From: Chloroflexota bacterium | GTDB taxonomy: Bacteria; Chloroflexota; UBA6077; CF-72 | Length of the DNA stretch: 63,556 nucleotides | Direction of reading: 5' to 3' | NCBI GenBank assembly: GCA_019247515.1 | Contig: JAFAOS010000310.1 | Coordinates: forward strand, 1-63,556 | In this document: positions 1 to 6,879 of the stretch, piece after piece | Position numbering within the stretch: position 1 is the stretch's first letter | Layout of the letters: every line of letters begins with the position of its first letter | The notes under the pieces: generated by a model | What the model saw: the letters and a program-made list of their open reading frames with translations, nothing else | Told to the model about the DNA's origin: nothing | Database searches by the model: none | Translations under genes and position numbers: made by a program

Positions 1-926
1 GCCTCCGGAGTGCCGACCAGCCAGTCGTCCACGGTCGCGCTCAGGGGACGCTCGGCGTTGGACTCCAGCGCGGTCAGGACGTCGGCCCGCGGCTCGCCTC
101 GCCGCGAGGGTGGCCAGCTGGCGATCTGACGCGCAAGCGATCGGACCTCGTCCTCCGTCGACGCGATCAGCACCTGAATCTCCAGCGAAAGCTCCAGTTG
201 CGCGAAGTCCTTCACGGCGCGAGCGCATGCCGCCCGCAAGGCATCCAGCTTACGGCGCAAGCGGCTGGGACTCGCGGGCGTGCTGTTCCAGCCATCGGCG
301 TGCCGCACGATGGCATCCAGCCAGGCGTCGCCGCGCGCTTCGCCCAACCAGATGGGCGGTCGCGGCTGTTGCGCCGGACCTGGCCGGCATACCGCGCCGT
401 CGGTAGAAAAGTACCTGCCACGAAAATCGACGGGCTGATCGGAAATCCACAAGGCTTCAATCAGGTCCAGCCCTTCGTCCATGCGCGCAATCCGCTCGCT
501 CTCAGACGGCCAGTCGAGTCCGTAGGCGCGGACCTCGGCTTCCTGCCAGCCGCAGTCGTAGAAGAAGATCAGCCGGCCGTCCGACAGCGCGTCAAGGGTG
601 CTGGCCATTTTCGCCGCGATCGCCGGGGCGCGGAACGGCTGCGCCAGGTGAATCGTGCCCAGCTTGATGCGACTGGTGCGACCGGCGATGACCGACAGCG
701 TGGTCCAACCTTCCATGATGGCGTTGTCGAAGCCGTGCATCAGGTGATCGGCTACCCACACGGAATCAAAGCCAAGTTTCTCGGCTTCGACCGCCGCGTC
801 CACCGCGGCGCGCGGCTCCAGCTTCGTCGCCGCGGGCGTCCGGAAGAACGCCGCGCCGGGATTGGCAAACACGGGCACGCAGAACCCGAATTGCGTGTCG
901 CGCGCCCGAATCTCAGACTGCGCCAA
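1..926 (-). CDS. LLM-class flavin-dependent oxidoreductase, 3' end cut by window edge
   Basis: Luciferase-like TIM-barrel oxidoreductase using FMN or F420, probably cytosolic; substrate unknown. The frame read leftward from 926 stays open for 308 codons to the window edge, so the C-terminus is missing. Visible landmarks: first barrel strand FGFCVPVF (res 13-20), GFDSVWVADHL (52-62), SRIKLGT (85-91), LDALSDGRLI (111-120), PPIWLGEARG, and VGTPEA at the very edge, which in this family lies shortly before the end. The usual glycine-rich G-x-G-x-G-W loop is replaced by FFYDCGW (121-127), which is atypical. There is no suitable ATG; TTG at 926 is the best start, overlapping the upstream isomerase stop by 14 nt, which implies translational coupling. 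Family call is firm, start is not. Confidence 0.8.
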   Translation of the reverse strand, partial: MAQSEIRARDTQFGFCVPVFANPGAAFFRTPAATKLEPRAAVDAAVEAEKLGFDSVWVADHLMHGFDNAIMEGWTTLSVIAGRTSRIKLGTIHLAQPFRAPAIAAKMASTLDALSDGRLIFFYDCGWQEAEVRAYGLDWPSESERIARMDEGLDLIEALWISDQPVDFRGRYFSTDGAVCRPGPAQQPRPPIWLGEARGDAWLDAIVRHADGWNSTPASPSRLRRKLDALRAACARAVKDFAQLELSLEIQVLIASTEDEVRSLARQIASWPPSRRGEPRADVLTALESNAERPLSATVDDWLVGTPE

Positions 927-1794
927 TGCCCGCCCCGCGGTGCTCCAGTGGCACGCCGGCCTCACGCGCCGCGGCGACCAGCGTGCGAAACGAACGCGCG
1001 GCAACCTCGGACGGATCATAGTCCGGGCGGCGCTGGACCATGACGCTGATTTCGACCGTCAGGTACCCCGCGTACCCGCCGTCGCGCAGCGCTTGCAAGT
1101 AGCGTGCATACGCGAAATCGCCTTCGCCCGGAACCAGGAACTCGTGGTCTGGACTCCGGCCCCGCTGGTCCTTCAGGTCGGTGTGCACGGCGTAGGGCAA
1201 CAGCTGGGGCAGATACTCGTCCATGTCCCGTCCCATCACTTCGAAGTGGCTGTTGTCGAGATTCAACCGGAAACAGGGCGAATCCACTGTCTGCATCAGC
1301 CACGCGACCTTTTCGGGCTGGTCCATCGCCTGCCCGACGTGCGGCTCCAGGGCGAGGACCCCGCCGCGAAGTGCCGCGTGGTGCGCCAGCTCACCAAAAC
1401 GTTCGGCCAGACGCGTGCGATCGGTAGCGTACGTCTCGGGCTTGCCCTGCCCCATGCTGACCAGCGGCGGCGGGCCAGCGGCGCCCGCGAGGTCCGCCGC
1501 GAGGTCCAGTCCGGCGCGGATCCGATCCATGTTGCGCCGCAACTGCTCAGCATCGGGCTCGAGCAGATTGGCATGCCCCGCGATCGCGGTCAGGCTCAGT
1601 CCCGCCTCATGGAGTCGCGAGCGCAATGCGCGACGTTCGGCTGACGAGATCCGCATGGCGTCGAGCGCCGCAAAGCGGTCATCCGAAACCAGGCAGATTC
1701 CGACGTAACCGGCACGCTGGACGATCGCGATCTGCTGCTCCACGGGTAGCTCACGCATGGCCCAGGCACTGAAGGCGAGACGCAGGTTGGACAC
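913..1794 (-). CDS. Sugar phosphate isomerase/epimerase-like TIM-barrel protein
   Basis: Xylose-isomerase-like (AP endonuclease 2 fold) protein of 293 aa, the class that includes sugar and inosose isomerases and epimerases. Expected metal-site segments are visible in order: LALEPHVGQ (Glu), LNLDNSHF (Asp, His), VHTDLKD (His, Asp) and TVEISV (Glu). It starts at GTG 1794 (VSNLRLAFSAWAMRE); upstream in-frame sequence to 1968 is basic, Ser/Pro-rich and runs into the divergent gene, so I excluded it. It is followed with a 14-nt overlap by the luciferase-like enzyme and divergent from the ABC importer at 1851, so it probably handles a sugar or sugar acid brought in by that importer (inference). The exact reaction cannot be read from sequence. 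Confidence 0.82.
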   Translation of the reverse strand: MSNLRLAFSAWAMRELPVEQQIAIVQRAGYVGICLVSDDRFAALDAMRISSAERRALRSRLHEAGLSLTAIAGHANLLEPDAEQLRRNMDRIRAGLDLAADLAGAAGPPPLVSMGQGKPETYATDRTRLAERFGELAHHAALRGGVLALEPHVGQAMDQPEKVAWLMQTVDSPCFRLNLDNSHFEVMGRDMDEYLPQLLPYAVHTDLKDQRGRSPDHEFLVPGEGDFAYARYLQALRDGGYAGYLTVEISVMVQRRPDYDPSEVAARSFRTLVAAAREAGVPLEHRGAGIGAV

Positions 1795-1850
1795 GCTCCG
1801 CGGGCATGATAGCCTGTCGCCACTCGACAATCGCAACGGGGGATCCTCAC

Positions 1851-3398
1851 ATGAGTCAGTCGCCTTCGGGCTCCGCCGAACACGTCCTGACCAGGCGCGG
1901 CCTGCTGCGGGTTGCATTGTTGAGCGCCGGCGCGACGCTGGCGGCGGCGTGTTCGCAACCAACTCCACCCGTCACCAACGCGCCGCCCACCAGCGCACCT
2001 GCTGCCGCGCCCACGCAATCGGGCGCCGCGCCGCCTGCTGGCGCCCCAACTCAAGCGGCCGCCGCGCCCGCGCCCGCGCCAACACAGCCAGGCTCCTCCG
2101 CCCCCGCGCAGCAAGCCCCCGCCAGCAGCACTGGACCTGTCGAAGTCTCGTTCCTCACCACGCAGACCAACGACGCCGACGTCAAGATCTATCAGCAGCT
2201 CTCTGACAAGTTCCACCAGGAAAACCCCAACATCACCGTCAAGATCTCGGCGACCGACGGCACCAATTACGATCAGAAGCTCCTTACCTACATCCAGGCC
2301 GGCACGCTGCCGGACATCGTGCAGACCAGCGATAACTTCGCCAAGCCATTCAAAGACGCCGGCGTGACCCAGGACATGATCCCGTACGCCCAGAAGACCA
2401 ACTTCCCGTACATGGACTTCGACCCGACGTTCCTGAACCTGGGCATGGTCGACGGTCAGCTGCACATGTTGCCGAAAGAGGGCGACATCATCCTGCCGTT
2501 CATCAATCTGCGCATGGCTCAGGAAGCGGGCGTCAGCCCGCCAACGGATTTCGACCCGGCCAAGAATCCCGACGGTTGGACCTGGGACGACTTCATGAAC
2601 ATGTGCAAGCGTTTGACGGTCGACGCCAACGGCAAGCACGGCGACGAGGACGGCTTCGACAGGGACAACGTGGCGGTCTATGGCGCGTCGATGTCGATTG
2701 ACGCGTGGTACACGTACGTGCCGGCGGTGCTCGCCAACGGCGGCACTTTCGTGGCCGACGACCTGTCGCACTCCACGCTGAACTCCCCCGAGGGCGTCGC
2801 CGCCTTCAAACGGCTGACCGACCCGGTCATCCAGGGCTACTGGGCGCCCCTGACGCTCATCCAATCGCTCAGCAACCAGGCGGGCAACGTGTTCGCCGCG
2901 GGTCGGGCGGCTATGGCGCCGCTCCAGCGGCTGTGGTGTACGACCTTGCGCGCGAGCCTGACCGACGATTTCGACGTGCTCCACTACCCGAAGGGCCCAT
3001 CCAAACGCATCACGGGCATGGGCACGTTCGGGTTCGCGCTGACTGCCAAATCAAAGCAACCGGACGCCGCCTGGCAGTTCCTGACCTGGATGTACGGCGA
3101 AGAAGGCATGTCGATCATTACCGCCTCGTACGCCGCCGTTCCGGCGATGAAGCGCTTCTACGACAGCTCTTTCTGGCGCGACCTTCCGCCACCACCGCAC
3201 AGCAACGCCGTCTTCGTCGACTCGTTCGTGTACGGCACCACGCCACCGCGTCTGCCGTTCTATTCGACCGGTGACTTCCGACAGTCGGTGACCGATGGCA
3301 TGACGGCCATCACGCTGGGCAAGTCCACACCCGAGGAGGTGGTCGCCAACGTCGATCAGGTACTGAACAAGTATCTGAAGGACCAGCAGAGCGCGTAG
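1851..3398 (+). CDS. ABC transporter carbohydrate-binding lipoprotein
   Basis: Family 1 extracellular solute-binding protein (515 aa) that would deliver a sugar or oligosaccharide to the permeases encoded just downstream. The N-terminus combines twin arginines (R15-R16 in TRRGLLR) with a lipobox ending at C34 (LAAAC), then an Ala/Pro/Thr-rich linker to about residue 100, as in lipoproteins anchored outside the membrane. The mature domain opens with VEVSFLTTQTND and continues through EENPNITVKI-like features of the family. Start is ATG 1851, 6 nt after GGGGGA-type Shine-Dalgarno sequence; the frame extends upstream to 1806 but that part overlaps the divergent promoter region. First gene of a three-gene importer operon; no ATPase gene follows. 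Confidence 0.9.
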   Translation: MSQSPSGSAEHVLTRRGLLRVALLSAGATLAAACSQPTPPVTNAPPTSAPAAAPTQSGAAPPAGAPTQAAAAPAPAPTQPGSSAPAQQAPASSTGPVEVSFLTTQTNDADVKIYQQLSDKFHQENPNITVKISATDGTNYDQKLLTYIQAGTLPDIVQTSDNFAKPFKDAGVTQDMIPYAQKTNFPYMDFDPTFLNLGMVDGQLHMLPKEGDIILPFINLRMAQEAGVSPPTDFDPAKNPDGWTWDDFMNMCKRLTVDANGKHGDEDGFDRDNVAVYGASMSIDAWYTYVPAVLANGGTFVADDLSHSTLNSPEGVAAFKRLTDPVIQGYWAPLTLIQSLSNQAGNVFAAGRAAMAPLQRLWCTTLRASLTDDFDVLHYPKGPSKRITGMGTFGFALTAKSKQPDAAWQFLTWMYGEEGMSIITASYAAVPAMKRFYDSSFWRDLPPPPHSNAVFVDSFVYGTTPPRLPFYSTGDFRQSVTDGMTAITLGKSTPEEVVANVDQVLNKYLKDQQSA

Positions 3399-3402
3399 CT
3401 GG

Positions 3403-4350
3403 ATGGCCTCCACGTCGACAGTCGCGGCGCAACGGCCGGCTTCGGCAGAGACCGCCACTGTATGGCGACCGGCGCGGCTGCACCGCCGAGACTGGTTGTG
3501 GGCGCTGCTGTTCCTTGGTCCGAACCTGGTGCTGTTCCTGGCGTTCACCCTCGGGCCCATGCTTTACGGCTTCGGCGTGAGCTTCTTCGACTGGAACATG
3601 CTCCAGCCCGCGCGCTTCGTCGGAATCGGCAACTACGTCCAGTTCTTCATCGGCGATCAACTCACCGGCAAGGTCGTCGGCAACTCGGTCTATTACGCGC
3701 TGGGAGCGCTGCCAGCCTCGGTGCTGATCCCACTCGGTCTGGCCGTCCTGCTCAACGCCGGAGTCCGGGGCACCGGCCTGTTCCGCTCGATCTACTTCCT
3801 GCCTCTGGTGGCTTCGGTGGTCGCGGCCTCCACGATCTTCAAGTGGGTGTACGCCAAAGACTTCGGCACCATCAATCAGATCACTGGCTTGTTCGGCATC
3901 CCGCGCCAGGACTGGCTCTTCGACGAAAGACTGGTCATTCCAGCGCTCATCGTCGTGTCCGTCTGGCACCGGATTCCGCTCAACATCATCCTGTATCTGG
4001 CCGCGCTGCAGAGTGTCCCACGCGCGTTGTACGAAGCTGCACGGATTGACGGCGCCGGCGCCTGGGCCCAGTTTCGCCACGTCACCTGGCCGATGGTCAC
4101 TCCGACAACATTCTTTGTCCTGATCATCACCGTCATCAGCCTCACGGTCGGCGGCTTCGACCAGGTCAGCGTGATGACCCAGGGCAACCCGTTGAACGCC
4201 TCGAACATCATGGTGTTCAACATCTGGCGGACCGCTTTCGTCTACTTCCAGATGGGCTACGCGTCCGCCATGGCCTACCTTCTGTTCCTGGTCGTGCTGT
4301 TGTTCACGGCAGTCCAGTGGTGGCTCCAGCGCCGCTGGGTCCATTACTGA
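3403..4350 (+). CDS. Carbohydrate ABC transporter permease (MalF/UgpA type)
   Basis: Inner-membrane permease, 315 aa, one half of the channel of a sugar importer. Hydrophobic segments are seen near residues 26-50 (WALLFLGPNLVLFLAF), 85-105, 120-145, 185-205 and 275-305. The cytoplasmic EAA loop that contacts the ATPase is recognisable as YEAARIDGAGAWAQFRHVTWP (about 210-230, consensus EAA---G---------I-LP). Starts 4 nt after the binding-protein stop and overlaps no other gene; the second permease begins 11 nt after its stop. Long N-terminal tail before the first membrane segment is typical of the MalF side. Substrate cannot be deduced beyond carbohydrate. Confidence 0.9.
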   Translation: MASTSTVAAQRPASAETATVWRPARLHRRDWLWALLFLGPNLVLFLAFTLGPMLYGFGVSFFDWNMLQPARFVGIGNYVQFFIGDQLTGKVVGNSVYYALGALPASVLIPLGLAVLLNAGVRGTGLFRSIYFLPLVASVVAASTIFKWVYAKDFGTINQITGLFGIPRQDWLFDERLVIPALIVVSVWHRIPLNIILYLAALQSVPRALYEAARIDGAGAWAQFRHVTWPMVTPTTFFVLIITVISLTVGGFDQVSVMTQGNPLNASNIMVFNIWRTAFVYFQMGYASAMAYLLFLVVLLFTAVQWWLQRRWVHY

Positions 4351-4361
4351 GAGGCGCCGCG

Positions 4362-5225
4362 GTGGTTGTTACCGTTCAACCTGCCCGCATGCGGCGTCGA
4401 CGCTTGCGTCTGCACCTCGGCACGTTGCTGGTATACGCGGTGTTGATTTTCGGAGCGGCGGTCATGTTGTACCCGTTCGTGTACATGCTCTCGACCTCGC
4501 TCAAATCGCCGGCGCAGGTGTACGTCTTTCCGCCGCGCTGGATTCCGACGCCAATCGTGTGGTCCAACTACACGACGGCGTTCGGTCGGCTCGGCATCCG
4601 CCCATTCCTGAATTCGTTCCTGTTCACTGGCGCGGTCGTGCTGGGACAGGGCCTGGTCACCACTATGGGCGGCTACGCATTCGCCCGCCTGCGCTTTCCG
4701 TACCGGAACGCGATCTTCATTGCGTATCTCGGCACGCTGATGGTGCCGTTTGTCGTGGTTTCGATTCCGTTGTTCGTGATCGTCGCGCGGTTGGGCTGGC
4801 AGGACACGTACCAGGGGTTGATTCTGCCGATCCTGGCCAATGGCGCGTTCGGCACGTTTCTGTTTCGTCAGTTCTTCCTGACCATTCCGGAGGAGCTTGG
4901 CGACGCGGCCACGGTCGACGGCGCCAATCACCTGGACATTTTCGCGCGGATCTATCTGCCTCTGTCGACTCCGGCGCTCACCGCGTATGGGGTCATCACC
5001 GCGCTGAGCGCCTGGAACCTCTATCTCTGGCCGTTGATTGTCCTGCAGTCAGACGACCTGAAGCCGGTCACGCTGATCATCGCTCAGTTCTCGAGCTCGA
5101 TGAATGCCCAGCTGAACATTATGATGGCGTCAGTCGCGATCGCACTGCTGCCTATGTTCATCCTGTACGTGATCGGTCAGCGCTTTTTCGTAGAAGGCGT
5201 GGCCATGACGGGGCTCAAAGGGTAA
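4362..5225 (+). CDS. Carbohydrate ABC transporter permease (MalG/UgpE type)
   Basis: Second membrane half of the importer, 287 aa. Six hydrophobic segments; the EAA loop reads ELGDAATVDGANHLDIFARI followed by LPLSTPAL. The C-terminus GQRFFVEGVAMTGLKG is the standard end of MalG-family permeases. GTG 4362 is chosen because GAGAGG lies about 6 nt upstream and the gap to the previous stop is then 11 nt; an in-frame ATG at 4389 (MRRRRLRLHLG) is the alternative and would remove a short basic tail. No ATP-binding subunit follows: the next 500 bp is a repeat cluster, so the importer must borrow an ATPase from elsewhere (inference). Confidence 0.88.
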   Translation: MVVTVQPARMRRRRLRLHLGTLLVYAVLIFGAAVMLYPFVYMLSTSLKSPAQVYVFPPRWIPTPIVWSNYTTAFGRLGIRPFLNSFLFTGAVVLGQGLVTTMGGYAFARLRFPYRNAIFIAYLGTLMVPFVVVSIPLFVIVARLGWQDTYQGLILPILANGAFGTFLFRQFFLTIPEELGDAATVDGANHLDIFARIYLPLSTPALTAYGVITALSAWNLYLWPLIVLQSDDLKPVTLIIAQFSSSMNAQLNIMMASVAIALLPMFILYVIGQRFFVEGVAMTGLKG

Positions 5226-5243
5226 CCTTTCGGTAGGCAGCAG

Positions 5244-5307
5244 CATCACACTAGCGCGCCGGTACGGCGCTCAGTGTCGAAAGTTTTTCCACCTGCGGTG
5301 GAGCCCT
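5244..5307 (-). repeat. Inverted copy of the 5.4-kb tandem repeat
   Basis: Read on the minus strand, this 64-bp stretch matches the inner part of both tandem copies to its right (about 5431-5494 and 5585-5648) with a handful of mismatches. It carries the palindromic core TCCACCTGCGGTGGA. Together with the right-hand copies it can form a long inverted repeat. It lies in the gap between the convergent 3' ends of the permease gene and the amidohydrolase gene. Confidence 0.85.
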
Positions 5308-5363
5308 TGATCAGGTTGAAATGACCTGCTCGTGCTCTTGTACGAGAGGTTCTCCGAGACGCC

Positions 5364-5667
5364 CACGAGTTCGGCAGTCATGCCACGAGGAGACGGACAC
5401 CACACTGGCATGCTGTTGAAAAACTGACTCGAGGGCTCCACCGCAGGTGGAATTCGTCGACACTCAGCGCCGTACGGGCGCGCCAGCGTGATGGTGGACA
5501 TCGATTCGCCGGTGACACGAGTTCGACAGTCATGTCACGAGGAGGCGGACACCACACTGGGGCATGCTGTTGAAAAACTGACTCGAGGGCTCCACCGCAG
5601 GTGGAATTCGTCGACACTCAGCGCCGTACGGGCGCGCCAGCGTGATGGTGGACACCGATTCGCCGGT
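5364..5667 (+). repeat. Two-copy tandem repeat, about 152 bp per unit
   Basis: Copy 1 spans 5364-5513 and copy 2 spans 5516-5667. They differ at about five positions plus a 2-bp insertion (ACTGGGGCATG versus ACTGGCATG). Each unit contains GTTGAAAAACTGACTCGAGG and the palindrome TCCACCGCAGGTGGA, which recurs at 16.9 kb and 49.5 kb. Short open frames in this stretch are by-products of the repeat and are not annotated as genes. The outer right end of the cluster reads CAACCTGT (5721-5728), one base from the stop codon of the amidohydrolase gene, and equals the end of the element at 16801-16941. Confidence 0.9.
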
Positions 5668-5729
5668 ACGTCTCGAAGGTGTCAAAAGCTTGTCTTCAAA
5701 GAGAAGCAGAACTTTTTCAACAACCTGTT

Positions 5730-6851
5730 TTAGTCCAGGTTGAAGACGCGCACGGCGTTGCCCGCGAGCAGTTTGTACTTCAGTGTCTCGTCCATGCCTT
5801 CGGTCAGCTTCGGAATAAAGGTCTGTGAGTCTGGCCAGAGCGTGATGGAGTGCTGGTAATCCGTCGAGTACATCGCCGCGTTGGCCAGCTGTGTATTTTC
5901 CTGGGCGAGCTTGAAACCAATGTAGTCGTCCAGGGCGGTGAAGAATACGTTGGTCCCGATGTGCTCTTCCGGATGCAAGGTTGGCATGTTCGGGTACCAG
6001 TTGGCGCCTTTCATCTTCGGCCGGTTGACGGTCAGGTACATCTGCTGCATCCAGTAGCCGGCCCAACCGACGTTGACTTCGGCGTGCAGGAACTTGAGCT
6101 TTGGGAAGCGTTGGAAGACACCGGTCAGAATCATGTCGGTGAGATGATCGATAGCGCTGAAATAGCTTTTGACAGTGGCCGACGCGCGAAGGTTGTCGCT
6201 GTCGACGCCCGGGATCTTTGGGCGGTCGGTTGGCCGCTTGCCGCCAAACATGTGGTGGAGCGAAGCGACGATTCCGGATTCACTGCAGAAGCTCCACAAC
6301 GGATCGTAGTACGGGTCGTAGTAGGGTCGCGCCGGATAGTAGGGCAGGAAAAAGGCTTTCGCGCCTTTGCGCGCCGTGCGCTCGGCTTCGGCCACCATCG
6401 CCTCGGCGCCGTCGTCCGTGGGCAGCGGGCAAACCCCGAACAGCCGCGCGGCGTCTGCCGAGCAGAAGTCTTCGATGAGCCAGTCGTTGTAGGCGCGGAT
6501 ACAGGCGATGCCAAGCTCTCGGTCGGCCAGCTCATATGTCTGGCGCGTCACCAGCGGGTAGATGACGGCCGCGTCCACGCCGTCCATGTCGAGGTCCTTG
6601 ATATGGGCGGCGCCGTCGTAATTGCCGGGCCGCAGCTGGTCGAAGCGGTACCCGCCGGCGGACAGCAGCTCGTTCGGCGGACTGAAGACCTGGCTGGGTG
6701 GGCCGCCGTCGAAGCTCCACCCTTCGCCTCCCTTCGTGGGATTCGGCAGGACTCGGGGTGAGCGGTCCTTGAGATGAGCAGGCAGTCGGTCGACGTACGT
6801 GCCAGGCGGCTCGATGATGTGATTGTCCGCGGAGATGACCCTGTACTTCAT
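5730..6851 (-). CDS. Amidohydrolase-family metal-dependent hydrolase
   Basis: TIM-barrel amidohydrolase of the ACMS-decarboxylase/2-pyrone-4,6-dicarboxylate hydrolase type (373 aa), which cleaves or decarboxylates small cyclic or aromatic acids; actual substrate unknown. The metal-binding start D9-x-H11 is present (ISADNHIIEPP), followed by GVCPLPTDD, FFLPYYPARPYYDPYYDPLW, IVASLHHMFGG (His), FPKLKFLHAEVNVGW (His/Glu) and a terminal YSTDYQHSITLWPDS with the catalytic Asp. ATG 6851 is chosen because homology-like sequence begins exactly there; no Shine-Dalgarno is seen, but TACGAT lies 8 nt upstream (leaderless pattern). The frame continues upstream into the sulfatase gene, which I take as chance. 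Confidence 0.88.
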   Translation of the reverse strand: MKYRVISADNHIIEPPGTYVDRLPAHLKDRSPRVLPNPTKGGEGWSFDGGPPSQVFSPPNELLSAGGYRFDQLRPGNYDGAAHIKDLDMDGVDAAVIYPLVTRQTYELADRELGIACIRAYNDWLIEDFCSADAARLFGVCPLPTDDGAEAMVAEAERTARKGAKAFFLPYYPARPYYDPYYDPLWSFCSESGIVASLHHMFGGKRPTDRPKIPGVDSDNLRASATVKSYFSAIDHLTDMILTGVFQRFPKLKFLHAEVNVGWAGYWMQQMYLTVNRPKMKGANWYPNMPTLHPEEHIGTNVFFTALDDYIGFKLAQENTQLANAAMYSTDYQHSITLWPDSQTFIPKLTEGMDETLKYKLLAGNAVRVFNLD

Positions 6852-6859
6852 CACGCTCG

Positions 6860-6865
6860 ATCGTA
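6860..6865 (-). promoter_or_regulatory. -10 box (TACGAT) 8 nt before the start codon
   Basis: Minus-strand TACGAT separated by 8 nt from ATG 6851, which would place the transcription start at or next to the start codon. No Shine-Dalgarno sequence is present in between. Same arrangement as at several other genes in the window. Confidence 0.4.
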
Positions 6866-6879
6866 TCTCCCGCCCGATA

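Noticed and set aside
198..1043. Plus-strand open frame of 281 codons over the luciferase-like gene
   Set aside because: It is the antisense shadow of a clear minus-strand protein family; its translation is Arg/Gly-rich with no domain features.
5271..5733. Short open frames inside the 5.2-5.7 kb repeats
   Set aside because: They arise from the palindromic repeat itself, recur with the repeat copies, and lack ribosome sites.
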